Origin: Leptodontidium sp. MPI-SDFR-AT-0119
Taxonomy: Eukaryota > Ascomycota > Leotiomycetes > Helotiales > Leptodontidiaceae
NCBI GenBank assembly: GCA_020726505.1
Contig: JAHLEZ010000045.1
Location: 124,001 to 188,000 of the forward strand
Length of the DNA: 64,000 nucleotides
Direction of reading: 5' to 3'
In this document: piece by piece, positions 1-11,547 of the stretch
How positions within the stretch are numbered: position 1 is the first letter of the stretch
Layout: the number at the start of each line of letters is the position of its first letter
Translations under genes and position numbers: made by a program
The notes under the pieces: generated by a model
Told to the model about the DNA's origin: nothing
Databases searched by the model: none
What the model saw: the letters and a program-made list of their open reading frames with translations, nothing else

Positions 1-1563
1 CTTGCAGGAGATTGAGAGATTGGAGAGACTCTTCACTATCCCAAAGGAGAAGCTGAAGGAGATCACGGCTCACTTCGTCAAGGAGCTTGAGAAAGGTATA
101 TACTATCATTCGCTCTATATAATCATAACTAACATCCAATAGGTCTTAGCGTCGAAGGCGGTAGCATTGTAAGTCAAGCCCCTGACACCCACCCTCGCTT
201 GTTCTCGCTAACCTCCACAGCCCATGAACCCAACATGGTGCATGGCCTTCCCCGACGGACATGAGCAAGGAACTTTCCTCGCCCTTGACATGGGCGGAAC
301 CAACCTCCGAGTCTGCGAGATTATCTTGACCGACGCGCAGGGCGAATTCGACATCATCCAGTCCAAGTACCGCATGCCCGAGGATCTCAAGACCGGAAAC
401 GCCGAGGAACTCTGGGAGTACATTGCCGACTGTCTCCAGCAATTCATTGAGTCTCACCACGGTGGCGAGGAGTTGACCAGTCTCCCTCTTGGTTTCACTT
501 TCTCGTACCCTGCCACTCAGGATTACATAGACCATGGTGTTCTCCAGCGCTGGACCAAAGGTTTCGACATCGACGGCGTTGAGGGCGAGAACGTCGTCCC
601 CATGTTCGAGGCCGCCATCGCGAAGCGAGTGAGTTACCCAAACCCCCTTTCCATCCCATCCAAACAACATCCTCTAACACGTGACAGGGCGTACCTATCA
701 AACTCACAGCTCTCATCAACGACACGACCGGAACCCTGATCGCTTCAGCCTACACCGACACCAAGATGAAGATCGGCTGCATCTTCGGCACCGGGTGTAA
801 CGCGGCCTACATGGAGAACTGCGGTTCGATCCCCAAGCTCGCGCACATGAACCTCCCACCCGACACCCCCATGGCCATAAACTGCGAATGGGGCGCCTTT
901 GATAACGAGCACAAAGTCCTCCCACTAACACCCTACGACATAATCATCGACAAAGAGTCCCCTCGACCAGGTCAACAAGCCTTCGAGAAGATGATCGCGG
1001 GTCTCTACCTCGGCGAGCTCTTCCGCCTCGTCCTCGTCGACCTCCACGAGAACAAAGAAGTGCACATGTTCGAAGGCCAAAACATCGACAAACTGCGCAA
1101 AGCATACACGCTGGACTCCTCTTTCCTCTCCCTCGTGGAAGAAGACCCCTTCGAGAACCTCTCCGAGACAGGCGATCTCTTCCAGAACAAACTCGGCATC
1201 ACGACCACCCGTCCCGAACTCGAGCTCATCCGACGCCTCGCCGAGCTAATCGGCACGCGCGCCGCTCGTCTCTCCGCTTGTGGAGTCGCAGCCATCTCCA
1301 TCAAGAAGGGGTATAAGACGTGCCATGTCGGAGCTGATGGGTCGGTGTTTAATAAGTATCCGCACTTCAAAGCGAGGGGTGCGGTCGCGCTTAGAGAGAT
1401 CTTGGATTGGGCGCCGAAGAAGGGGAAGGAGGAGGATCCGATTGAGATTCTGGCGGCTGAGGATGGGAGTGGTGTTGGGGCTGCGTTGATTGCGGCGTTG
1501 ACGCTGAAGAGGGTTAAGGAGGGGAATATGGCGGGCATTCTGCACCCTGAGAATTTCAAGTAG
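1..1563 (+). CDS. hxk: Hexokinase (5' end lies outside the window)
   Basis: Phosphorylates glucose and other hexoses with ATP in the cytosol, the first step of glycolysis; in fungi hexokinase can also take part in glucose signalling. Exons 2-95 (partial), 143-168, 221-628 and 688-1563, joined in frame by GT-AG introns. The visible part carries the hexokinase signatures in order: KGLSVEGGSIPMNPTW, the phosphate-binding LALDMGGTNLRV, the sugar-binding LGFTFSYP, INDTTGTLIA with its catalytic Asp, IGCIFGTGCNAAY, NCEWGAFDN, and the C-terminal VGADGSVFNKYPHF and AAEDGSGVGAAL adenosine-binding motifs. It ends in a TAG at 1561. Only the N-terminal exon(s) are missing. The motif set fits a true hexokinase; glucokinase is the alternative, less likely from the KGLS...IPMNPTW segment. 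Confidence 0.95.
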
Positions 1564-2061
1564 GGAGGGCGTCTGTGATGACTTTCTTGCTTGGGATAGA
1601 TATGGGGATGGATGGAGGTGGGGAGTGGTGATGTGGATGTGAAATTGTCGGATGTGATTGCGGTGGTGATTGCTTTGGGCTCATGATTTCATTGGGAACT
1701 AGGAATTTACATCGATCATTCTGAGATTCTCGTATCGTAGTGTATGTGATTCGATTTGATTCGATTGCTCTTGTCTCTTCTGTCGCCACCCGATGAACAT
1801 CATTTAGATTGAGACAGGTGTGCTATAGAAGCTCTCCATAGTCTGGCCCGACCATCTGACTCTCTGTATCTGACCCATTCTTTTATCGATTTAGTTCCTT
1901 TTCCCTCTCCATCTCGTCTATTCTTTTTGACGCCGTTGCAATGCTGGGTATCATGACTTTTGCCCTCCCCCATCTCTTCTTCTCTCCATCTTCGCTTTCG
2001 CTTTCATTGTACACCAATCCGAGCCCGTCCCCCTACAGGCTCCTCACCCCCCACCCTCAAC
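1564..2061. other. Intergenic, between convergent genes
   Basis: 3' flanks of the convergent hexokinase and RMT2 genes. Pyrimidine-rich towards 1900-2060. No gene or repeat recognised; the ORFs here are low-complexity. Confidence 0.6.
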
Positions 2062-3510
2062 TCAACCCAAAAACCTACAAACCGGCAAGCGATACCTCTC
2101 CAAAACCCAATACCGTCTCCTAACCCCCTCCCACTCGCCCTCCCCCTCACCTCCAAGCGCATCAACATCAACATCCGTCCACTCAACATCCAACCCCGCC
2201 TCTAGACAATCCATCTCCACAACCTTACAATAGACATCATAACAAACCCTTCTATCCGCACCCAGACCATTAAAGAACCCAAACGCACCCTCACTATCAA
2301 GTAACCCCGGTATGACCTCCGTGAAGAAGAGTTTCAGCTGCGCGTAGTCCTCCCCGAAAGTATCGAAGTAGATGGCGTCGTAGACTTCCCCGGCTCGTAG
2401 AAGGAGGGGGCAGATGTCTTGCCATTTCCCGGGGTAGATTTTATACGCCCCTTCCCCTCCTTCTGATGTTTCGGGAGCACTCTCTTCCCAACTCTTCCCG
2501 AAATCGGAATCTGGTTCGGAGAGTTTTTGGAGAACGCCCGGGTGCGCTTCGATGATGTGGTGTTTAAGAGGTTGGGTGTCGCGGAACATGCGATCTATGA
2601 TCCCCATCCCGAAGCCGATGTTTAGGATGCGCGCCCCGGTCTTGGGTGTGGATGCGGGTGCGGATGGGAGGAGAAGGAGGTCGACGGTTCGCCGCATTAT
2701 GTCGCTTTCCCAGGCCATCATCACACCGTTATTGTCGGAGTCGAGGAGTTTGCTGGTTGTGAATGTTAGAGAGGAGGCGAGGTAGTCGGCGGAGTTGACG
2801 TCTTTCTTAGGGGGTTGTGGTGGTTCTTGTGTTTGGTGGGAGAGGACGACTTCTTCGGCTGGTCCGACGGCGAGGTCGTGCTGCTTCGTCGTGCCATTTA
2901 AACTCCCTTGTGCATCCATCTCTCCTTGTCCTTCTGCAGCTGCAGATCCAGCTTCAACTTCCTCATCACCAACCTCGTCCATATCCGAATCCTCCCCCTC
3001 GAGCTCCTCATACCCACCCATAAGACCCAGCAATAACTCCGCTCTCACGCCGGCATTCACACACATCTCATATAACTCCATCCTCCCCAGCCGATATGCC
3101 AAACACCCCGGAGTCTCATTATTCACATCGAGATCATTCCAGATCGCGCCACTGAAGAACAATTCCTCGACGACCTTTTTCGCTTTCTCGATATCGACCT
3201 CTTCTTCCTCCTCTTCCCCTTGCCCCTCCACCTCTCCCACCTTCTTCACAGCATCTCCCTCTTTCTTCACCTCCCCATTGCCCGTCGAGGCAACAGTGGA
3301 TGAAGATGAGGGTTTCACTGCCCCGCAAGCAGCTATAGCAGCATGCAAAGGCGTGAATCCCGTCTCGGGATCCTGCACGCTTGCGTTTCCTGGGACGCGA
3401 AGGAGGGGTTTGAGAGCGGGGAGGTCATGGTTCGAGGCGTGGAGGAGGATGGTTTGGGTTGTTATATCGATACCGGATGTGGGAGAGGGGGCGAATGCTG
3501 GGTCGTCCAT
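2062..3510 (-). CDS. RMT2: Protein arginine N-methyltransferase 2 (delta-arginine type)
   Basis: Single exon, 482 aa. RMT2 proteins methylate the delta nitrogen of arginine, in yeast on ribosomal protein L12, using S-adenosylmethionine. The N-terminal ~130 residues hold ankyrin-like repeats (TQTILLHASNHDLPALKPLL; GFTPLHAAIAACG), followed by a Glu-rich linker. The C-terminal half is the methyltransferase fold: the SAM-binding ILNIGFGMGIIDRMF, then HHIIEAHPGVL, the YDAIYFDTFGEDY loop and FGFFNGLGADR. It closes with WVLERYRLPVCRFLG, a typical RMT2 tail. The linkers around residues 60-110 and 185-230 are longer than in yeast RMT2 and acidic. The ATG at 3508-3510 is the first in frame and gives the expected N-terminus. 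Confidence 0.92.
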   Translation of the reverse strand: MDDPAFAPSPTSGIDITTQTILLHASNHDLPALKPLLRVPGNASVQDPETGFTPLHAAIAACGAVKPSSSSTVASTGNGEVKKEGDAVKKVGEVEGQGEEEEEEVDIEKAKKVVEELFFSGAIWNDLDVNNETPGCLAYRLGRMELYEMCVNAGVRAELLLGLMGGYEELEGEDSDMDEVGDEEVEAGSAAAEGQGEMDAQGSLNGTTKQHDLAVGPAEEVVLSHQTQEPPQPPKKDVNSADYLASSLTFTTSKLLDSDNNGVMMAWESDIMRRTVDLLLLPSAPASTPKTGARILNIGFGMGIIDRMFRDTQPLKHHIIEAHPGVLQKLSEPDSDFGKSWEESAPETSEGGEGAYKIYPGKWQDICPLLLRAGEVYDAIYFDTFGEDYAQLKLFFTEVIPGLLDSEGAFGFFNGLGADRRVCYDVYCKVVEMDCLEAGLDVEWTDVDVDALGGEGEGEWEGVRRRYWVLERYRLPVCRFLG

Positions 3511-4762
3511 TTTATCGTTTAGGGAGGGCGAATCTGTTGTGCTTAGGGGGAGCTTAGGGAGAGGAGGAGCGTGAGATGTTATTTTTTACTCTGGGTTCTT
3601 GGAGGGGTCGCTTGATGTGGTGGGATGGGGCGGTGAGAAGGGGCAGAATTTGGGTGTTGGTCTTGGCTGGGTTTTTGGTAGGGCTTTAACTCTTGCATGG
3701 CTGGGTTCGTTTGAAATCATCACTCAGTCGATTTCTTCATCTCATTCTGCATCGTTCGGCTTATCGCAAAGTCAAATGAATCGAACCTGCTTAAAAGTTT
3801 TCTATCCTGAAAATCCAAAAGATCCAAAGCCTTGACATGGATAGAGGACATTGAGATTCGCAGTCGAACTCTCATTGAAGTCCATATCGGCAAAAACGCA
3901 TTTCCTTACTCGTTATTCTCTTTGTGATGTCTTTCCTCTCACCAGTTGTTGTATTGGTATGGAAGGCGCCTATGCACTGCACTCGGTCGAGGTCATGAGC
4001 CATCGAGCTCGTGGTGGTTGTGGTTGTGGTCGTGGCTCATGAAACGGACGCGCGCGCTTAGAACGGGCTTTCTGAGGATGACCTTACTGGCCGACATATG
4101 CAGGTACTCAATGTTACTTGGAATTTATGTCAATCACATGGGACGAACCTGCGTTGATTTACGAGCTATGATTTGTCTTTGGTGATATATCTCGTTGTGT
4201 TGATTGTGATGTCGATGCTCATTGTATTGCTGTACGGAAGAGTCCTGGGCAGCCCATTTGCACTTGACGAAGTGGTGATATTGCAGTTGATATCATTGAT
4301 GGAGTACCCGCCTCACTTTTCGAGGCGAACCTCTTAACTGCAGCCTTGAGAGAGGTCGCATTCTGCGGCTTGTGAAACTCCCAGCCACGATGATTGTTCT
4401 CACTGCGAGATTGCGGCGATTTCACTGGAGTTCTAATCGCAAAGACCGCCAACGGCCAGAGAGTCGACCAGAGGCCATGTTTCAACCTCGCCGTTTGGCC
4501 CAGATATCCTTCATGTAGCCCATCAAGCCACAGTCGTTGTTTAATGAGGCATGAGTTAGGCGCCAGTGAAACTAAATGGCTGTGCTGGGCCACCTTCAGA
4601 CCTCCTATCATGCAGGTCGAGCCCCAAAGAACGTCTCTAGAAAGATTGTTGGATCTTCGGACGTCTGGGATAAGTAGTACGATACCTCCGTGTTTCTTGG
4701 TAAGTGTATTGATCCTCGCTTTCGTCAATCGGGCACGGGTGCTCCCGCACATCAAAGTCAAC
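3511..4762. other. Intergenic, between divergent genes
   Basis: Probable promoter space for RMT2 (leftward) and the membrane protein (rightward). Only short or antisense ORFs; the 227-aa minus-strand ORF at 4219-4902 is a shadow of exon 1 of the next gene. Nothing else recognised. Confidence 0.55.
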
Positions 4763-7276
4763 ATGTCTCGACCGATGTCATATGGTGGTAGCTCTGGTCG
4801 AACATTTCGAACGAACAATCCTGTACCACCGCTACCACAAAGTGCTGGTTTGCAATCATCGACGTCGAACACTTTTGAACGAGATGATGTGCCACTTGTC
4901 AAGCCGGTTTCCTCACGCCGTCCATCCCCAAAAAAGGTAAGTCACCGGAACCGCTCACTGCATCGATCGGTGTTGACGAAGCATTCTAGTCAATCCTGGC
5001 CAGGCTTGGTAGATTCCACGCAGGCGTGTTAATTCTCACCACCATATGTATCGTGGCTTCTATGGGTTTCATGTCCTTCCTCTGGTTCGCGAACGACAAC
5101 AACCCCGCGTGGAGAGACTTGGCATCCAACAACGGCGTAACCAGAGTCGTGGTTATCGCATCGCTTGTAATAACCGCAAGTGTCATGTCACAAGCTGGAG
5201 TCGCGACGTCCATGTTGGCAAGTCTTGCGCTTGAGAAGTCGGGAACAGCTCTTCCCCACTTGGCACCAGTATCTATGATACGAAATACAAACGCAGGTCC
5301 TCATGCTCTCGCGTACTATCTTCTACGACCTTCAGCATTGAGAAAAGGGGGCCCGAAAATACGTCTGCTGACACCTGTTCTGCTTGCTTTGTTGATCTTG
5401 ACTGCGTTTTTAAGTCAATTCGCCTCATTCGCCTTGCTTTCTGATGTCAGCGTTGGCTTGGTTGCAGGGTTAGTCACTCCTCTTGATTGTTCTACAGCTA
5501 TTAATGTTTAGTAGTCATCCTGCTTCAGATTCCCTGCGGACTAGTCTAGCACCCGGATCGCTGGGTAAAACCGATACTTCAACCTCGCCTTGGCTCCGGA
5601 AACCTACTTCGTATACAGCATTTGCGGATTTTATGTCCAAGCAACAGGCTATCACCCCTTCTCGGGTCACTGACACTGGCGTCTCTTTAAGGGCCTTGAT
5701 TCCGTTATCAGACAGACAAGATCGAGTTTCACTGAAAGAGTATGATGGGTCTGCGACAGTCTTGGACACCCGAGTCGTTTGCGTATCACCCGACGCTGCT
5801 GTTGATGATACAGGGAACCTTGCGTTTCTGAGCGTTCCCCAAGAAGTTTTGCAGAACCACAGTGCCGCATCCGGTAATTCGAGACTGGTGCAAGACCTCA
5901 CCAGCCGAGCTTTGATCCCTTTCTCGGGGCTCAAGATTCTGCCGGATGGAAACTTCACTTTGAATCAGATCTCAACACAACTGTCAGGAAGTCGACTTCT
6001 TAGCCAATTCGACCCGCCATCCGACAATTTCGATATCAGACAAAGCACATTCAATCAATACATCGTCACAAATGTTCCGTTTCCTTTCCCGAACAATACC
6101 CTCCCGAAGCCTCTGGGAAACCCGACGCAAAAGATCGTCGGTGAATGGTTGCACCTAGTCTATGAAAACCTTCCTCTCACTACTAGCGGCAGTCGTCCAC
6201 TCATACGAATATCACTATGCTACAATGCCCTTTCGGCAGTAGATATGGACATCCAGGCATCTACGGACTCAACTCGGAATGAGACCGTTCCTCAGCAGTC
6301 AAGCTCATCAGCCCTAGTGCTTAACTTTGAGGCCATACGACTACAATTTGGGGAGTCTGGTGCTTCGCCGAACGACCGTGGACTTCTCGAGATGAAATTT
6401 CCAAAAGGAGTACCAGAGGGCCCAGCATCAGAGACGAACAGCAGTGACTACATCCGGAGGACGGCACAATGGATCTCCCAGAACCAAACCTCAAATATTC
6501 ATCCCATCTCCCTATTACCGCAAGGAGGTGGTGCAAATCAATCGCATCCAGATTTCGCTCTGCTCTTCAACGAAATGATGTACAACGCACTCGCGCCGAA
6601 CATTGGCTTTGCTATGCAGTCTATGGTTACGGTCCTCGCACAAACTGTTTATCAGGAACAGTTACCTTACTTTGATAAATCAACAGCAGTTCGGCTGGCT
6701 CGATTGACGCACGCACCGATACCTGGGGGACAAGAGGGGGTATACGGCTCTGTTCCAGCTGGATTTCAACCAGGATACATAACCGTCCTAGTCGTTATCA
6801 TCATACACCTCTTTCTCGTTGCTGGGATAGCATATCTCTTCATATTCCGTAAGTCTCCCAATAATCCCGGCTTCATTTTTCCACATAGCATACCTCTAAC
6901 CCACCCACCAGACACAACCCTTTCAACCCTCAACAACGCCTGGCAAGTTCTCTCCCAAACCAACGACGCCCTGACATCACGCTACCTTACCTCTTCCTTT
7001 GCCTCCGACACCGAGGTCACAAGATGGATGACTGAAGACAAAATCTCCCACCAGATCATCACTATAACTTCGAAAGATGACGGTCGAGCAACGGGCCTGA
7101 AGGAGCTGAGGGGCCGAGACGGGAGTGCGAATGCGATGGGTGAAGAGGGAGGACTGGAGATTAGTCATTGGGATGATAGGTTACGAGGAGGGTATTTTCA
7201 TAATGCGAATGTGAGAGCCGGGAGGGGTGTGCCAGGGAGACATCCGTGGCAGGAGGTTAGGCAGCCTTGGTCTTGA
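4763..7276 (+). CDS. Multi-pass membrane protein of unknown function, 784 aa
   Basis: Exons 4763-4936, 4990-5468, 5512-6848 and 6912-7276. The last intron (63 nt) is a multiple of three and open, so it is easily missed; I accept it because of the GTAAGT donor and because it follows a membrane helix. Architecture: a polar, Pro/Ser-rich cytosolic N-terminus; helix 1 (GVLILTTICIVASMGFMSFL); helix 2 (RVVVIASLVITASVM); helix 3 (LLTPVLLALLILTAFLSQF); a ~450-residue loop with many Asn-X-Ser/Thr sites, probably outside the cell; helix 4 (YITVLVVIIIHLFLVAGIAY); and a cytosolic tail. This layout of three helices, a long glycosylated loop and one helix is common among uncharacterised ascomycete membrane proteins. 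I know of no function and do not assign one. Confidence 0.82.
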
Positions 7277-7773
7277 GGCGTGGTCGTTAGGGGGGTTATG
7301 TTTTTGATTATTGCGAGAAGGGCCAAAATTAAACCCTCTTACGACTATAAAAACAGAATACTGTGCTATGAGACACTTATCTTGCAGATGATGACAAAAC
7401 GCGGCAGGATCACGCAGGTAAACAAAGATGCCGAAAGTCAAATGACACTCTCTGAAGGCATGCAGGGTTCGGACAAACTTTGCCATGTATTCTCAGACGT
7501 GGGTATAAAGTTGGGTTTACATAGTACTGACTATACAGGTATAAGAAAAAGGAGATTCTCCTCCTGATGATGTGATGTATCAAATGTGAAGCTATTGACG
7601 TCGTCCTCGGCTCGGGGGAAGCGAGTCAGTCGGACTACAGTTGTGCGACCCGAAATAACCCCGCCTCCGCTTGGCCCCTCATCACATCCTCAAACCACCT
7701 CCCAACAGTCTTCAATCTTCCCTTCTCCGTATCAACTTGCTCCTCCTCCTCTCTTTTCGTCTATCCGATAATT
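7277..7773. other. Intergenic, short
   Basis: 3' flank of the membrane protein and a C/T-rich leader (about 7660-7770) just before the pyroglutamyl peptidase start. No gene seen. Confidence 0.55.
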
Positions 7774-8819
7774 ATGGGTTCACTCGCCGAAGAGCCCGTC
7801 CCTCAAGAGGACGAGATAACAGTGCTGGTCACTGGCTTCGGAGTGAGTGTTATCTGAGCTTACCCCGCCATCGTCGCGTGCTTATATACATCCCCTTCTA
7901 CATCCTGTCAGCAAAGCCTCTCCATCGCATGGCTCTCTGTCAGAACCAGAAATCCGGGGGACTAGGGCCTGTCCTGTCAGCTTACAGTCTCAGAGTTCTG
8001 ACTGCTTAAGCCGTTCCACGGGTCGATGTGCCTGGAGCAAAATCACCGTTAGTTAATTAGAGCTCTCAGCTAACACCCACTCTTCTCCAGCCATTCCGAG
8101 CCCAAAACCCCATCAACCCCTCCTGGGAGATCGCAAAAGGTCTCCCTCCCTTCCTCCCGCCCTCGAAATTCCAGCCCCTCGACGCATCTGCAATCGCAAG
8201 GCCCGTCCCAGTGCGAATACTAGTGCATCCCGAGCCAGTGAAGGTCGCATACAAATCCGTACGGGAACTCGTACCGACGCTGTGGGAGGGGAAGAAGATC
8301 GATTTTGCGATCCATATTGGGATGGCGTCGGGGAGGAAGTTCTATAGTGTGGAGAGGAGGGGTCATAGGGATGGGTATAATATGAAGGATGTGGATGGTG
8401 AGTTGTTGGGGGATGCGGAGAGGAGGAGGTTACAGGGTGAGGAGTGGATATGGCATGGTTTGCCGGAGGAGTTGTTGAGTGTGGTTGATGTTGATGATGT
8501 GTGGAAACGATGGAGGGCTGCTTTACCTGTGCGTTCAATGAGTCTGGGAATGAAATTGGGGGAAAGTGCTGACTGGTTGTAGGGCAAGGATGTTAGGGTT
8601 TCTGAGGATGCGGGACGTTATTTATGCGACTTTATTTACTTCTCAAGCATGGCGTATCTGACGAAGAAAGAGGAGGATCGAAGAGTGGTTTTCTTGCACG
8701 TACCGGTTAATGCGGATGACGTTGCGGTGGAGAATGGGATTGAGATTACGATTGAGTTGATACGAGCGATGGTTCAAAGCGATCGGATGAAGAAATACCT
8801 GGCTTCCAATGCTCAATGA
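7774..8819 (+). CDS. Pyroglutamyl peptidase I (C15 family)
   Basis: Removes N-terminal pyroglutamate from peptides; a cytosolic cysteine peptidase. Exons 7774-7842, 8091-8528 and 8583-8819, all in frame. Family landmarks: VTGFG followed by PFRAQNPINPSW (the conserved TGFxPF and NPS region, here split by intron 1), HIGMASGRKFYSVERRGHRD with the catalytic Glu in VER, SEDAGRYLCDFIYFSS with the nucleophile Cys, and VVFLHVPV with the catalytic His. All three catalytic residues are present, so the enzyme should be active. Intron 1 is about 250 nt, longer than most here. The ATG at 7774 gives a short polar leader before the first strand. The family assignment is firm. Confidence 0.93.
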
Positions 8820-9210
8820 CAGAAATTGGTTTCGCGGGGGAGATTTCGCCAGCGATAAGCATGGGAGACCAAGAGGAGGAATCGATACAGCATTTACGCA
8901 TTATGATTATCACGGCCAATCCTGCATTTTTATTCGAAATGATGTATTCAAGCGTTTGTTCATTTACACAGCACGCGGACATGGGGGGTGGCATCAGAGG
9001 AGAAGGGGAATCAGCATGAGTGATAGTAGAAGGAAGCAACTATCGCTTAAAATCATGGACCATGAGGTACTATTACAAAGACCATGAGTGTTACAAAGGT
9101 ACTAAATTCGCATATCCAATTCAATTCAATTCCAGCCCTTACCATCCTCCACTTTCCTACTCTCTCACTCCTCTGCCTTCTCCCTTCTCCCTTCATTCTT
9201 CCCTAACTCC
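8820..9210. other. Intergenic, between convergent genes
   Basis: Shared 3' space of the peptidase and the unknown minus-strand gene. ORFs here are short and lack splice or family support. Confidence 0.5.
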
Positions 9211-9992
9211 TCAACTCCACTCCCGAACCTCCCCCTCCTCCAACCCATCCCCCTCCCTCTCCAACGCGGCCATATCAACCTCCCCCCTTCCCACAAGTCT
9301 CTCTCTCTCGCCAACACTCAAACACGTGTCCACACCCGGGACCTCATCATCAAACTCCCTCCTCTTCGCCCATCCCACAGCACACATCTGCAATTTCTCC
9401 CCTTCGGCATCAACCATCTCCGTCGAAGCCTCGATTTCGAAATGGAGGAGTGGGTAGCCTTCGTCGTCTTTTGAGTTTGTGAAGGTGAGGAGGAGGGGGT
9501 GGGGGTGGAGTGTATTGGGGTTGTGGCTGCAGAGAGAGGGAGAGAGGGGGGTGTAATCGGGTGATGCTTGGGGAATGGGAGAGAGCTGGAATGTTGATGG
9601 TGCTGGGAGGGAGAGGATGTCGAAATTGCGGAAGAGGAGTTTGTCACAACCTATCAGTACGGTAAACTTATCAGCAAAACCAAACCTTATCCTTTCCCTT
9701 TTCCCTTCTTGCTGAGACAACACATGAGATTAAAAACAGGGGACGTACCGTACACTGACTCCCACCCTTCGAATTTCAATACAGCTCTGTACTCATACTC
9801 ATACTCATACCTATCCACAGGCAGCGAATGGATAGGGACGAGACGCTTTCTAAAGAGAATCCTTGAGCCGCTGTAAAGTGTTTGGACGGAGAGGGGAGCG
9901 CTGGGGTGGGTTGACGCGTGCCAGATTATGTCGTAGACGGCTGTTATGTCTTGTGTGTGGGTATTGGAGCTGGAGTTGGAGGAGGATGTCAT
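9211..9992 (-). CDS. Hypothetical protein, 227 aa, two exons
   Basis: Exons 9992-9749 and 9650-9211 (minus strand) join as VYG|CDKLLFRNFD through a GTACGT donor and a TAG acceptor and keep frame to a stop. The N-terminus is Ser/Asn-rich, followed by DITAVYDIIWHASTHPSAPL, a tyrosine-rich YEYEYEYR, a Pro-rich middle and an acidic tail ending EEGEVREWS. No signal peptide or membrane helix. I do not recognise the family. Regular alternation of hydrophobic residues before the intron suggests a beta-rich fold, which is inference. The splice site and balanced composition argue that it is a real gene. Confidence 0.6.
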
Positions 9993-10659
9993 GACTTAGG
10001 GAGGTTGATTCAGCTAGGGGTATGTGCTGTTGATTTTTTGGATGAGACGGGATGGGATATTTATTGTGGTTGTGTTGAATGGACGTGATGTATTGGTGGG
10101 TGAGGTTGAGGTTTTTCTACATGTCGCTGGGGCAGGAGGGTATTTCTGCGAGTAAGTGTTTGTTGCTTTCGAGATATGGAGTTGGTCTTTGTCAAATAGC
10201 AATCCTTCAGACGGGTTGGGTTTTGTTGCATTTGCTTGCCGTAGGTTATTGCGTTTCGACTAGAATTTGATAATCCGTTTGCTCTGAAGTTTGTACTTTC
10301 TCACCGCGTCAAGCAAACAACACTCCTCCAAGTCATTCTTAAAGATCTTTCATGTATTGAGTGCCATAAGAAAGATAACAAACTCGCACCTAACCTAGGA
10401 TTATTTTGCTCGGAAGATTACTGACAAACAAAAACGGATTTTGCAGAAGATCAGTTTGGGTATGGTCAGTTTGCCGTGTGTTTGCACTGGGAATGAGGGC
10501 GGTAAATCAACAAACTCTCTAAGCGAGAATCAACAAACGAACCTTGATATGTCATCCTGCAATACCTTCACGTTATTCATTCCGCAGGTATCGCCCTTTC
10601 CCCCCTCTTTTCCCGGATTTCTTCCTTCAAATTCCATTAAAAGAGCAAGCCCAGCAATC
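9993..10659. other. Intergenic
   Basis: About 670 bp upstream of the unknown minus-strand gene and before the pseudogene. No coding or repeat signal recognised. Confidence 0.5.
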
Positions 10660-11290
10660 ATGACAACTTCATATGCATCTACCTCTGCCCCCAAAACAGT
10701 AACAAAGGCAATCCACGACATCCTCTAGAAAGCTACAACTACACGCGAAGTCTCATCCCCGACGATCGGTGAATACCTGACCACCAACCTTCTGCCCGGG
10801 AAACCCACCCTTTGCCAACCCAACAGATTTCAAAGGGAACGTCATATTACACTACAAAGACAACGATACCGCATTTCGTGAGTCACACCAAATCACCGCC
10901 TAAACTCCAAAGCTGTGTATTGTTTACCCGGTGTAAGCAGCAACCAACGCGAAGCAATTCTCATTCTCCACCACCGCCACCAACCTCCCCTCCGAAAATG
11001 GTATCGTTATAGCCCGCAGCCCCAAAGGCAGCGTCCACGCCAACGTCTCAGAACACAGCAGTCCAACCGTTTCTCCTACAGCCGAAAAGCGCAAAAAGAG
11101 CGACCAGCTCTCGCAGCTACTCATCCCCAACACCCTAATTTATCCACATCTAGATCCACCCCACCTCCAATTTTGACAACGCGGGATATCCGTTTGCGTT
11201 TGTGACGTTGGATCTTAGTGATAATGAAAGCGAGCGGTGGTCGGGAATCTTGGTGCAGGATTTAATGTTCGGGAAAGGGGAGGGGGGATA
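10660..11290 (+). pseudogene. Decayed protein-coding gene, multiple frameshifts
   Basis: Coding-like sequence is spread over all three frames. It opens with ATG (MTTSYASTSAPKTVTKAIHDI), meets a TAG at about 10726, then changes frame several times (ESYNYTRSLIPDDR; EYLTTNLLPGKPT; NPTDFKGNVILHYKDND). A plausible intron follows (GTGAGT donor near 10879, TAAG acceptor near 10939), then SFSTTATNLPSENGIVIA. A last one-base shift in a T run near 11175 restores NAGYPFAFVTLDLSDNES up to a stop near 11290. A preserved intron plus small indels points to recent loss of a real gene. I do not recognise the family. Sequencing or assembly errors could mimic this, but several in one gene is less likely. Confidence 0.6.
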
Positions 11291-11547
11291 ATGGATACTC
11301 AAATTGGAATTGTGAATTTGTTCTGTCTCATGAAGCTTACGTCTTTTGGTTATTGCACTGTGCGTTGCAGAGCTTCTAAATGCGAACTAAAAATCACTTT
11401 GATTGACACTTGTTGCGATCAGGAGCACCAAATTATGTCCACGCACCGAGATGGACTGTCTATTAACATTGGGATATTACAGTATTTACATAGTCATTAC
11501 ATTCAATTCGTAAAGCAGCCAAATCATACAGCATCCTTGGCCTACAA

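Noticed and set aside
1005..1559. 184-aa minus-strand ORF
   Set aside because: Shadow of the hexokinase last exon.
2795..3574. 259-aa plus-strand ORF
   Set aside because: Antisense to RMT2, whose motifs are unambiguous.
4219..4902. 227-aa minus-strand ORF
   Set aside because: Antisense to exon 1 of the membrane protein gene; no motif, and the plus-strand model has good splice sites.
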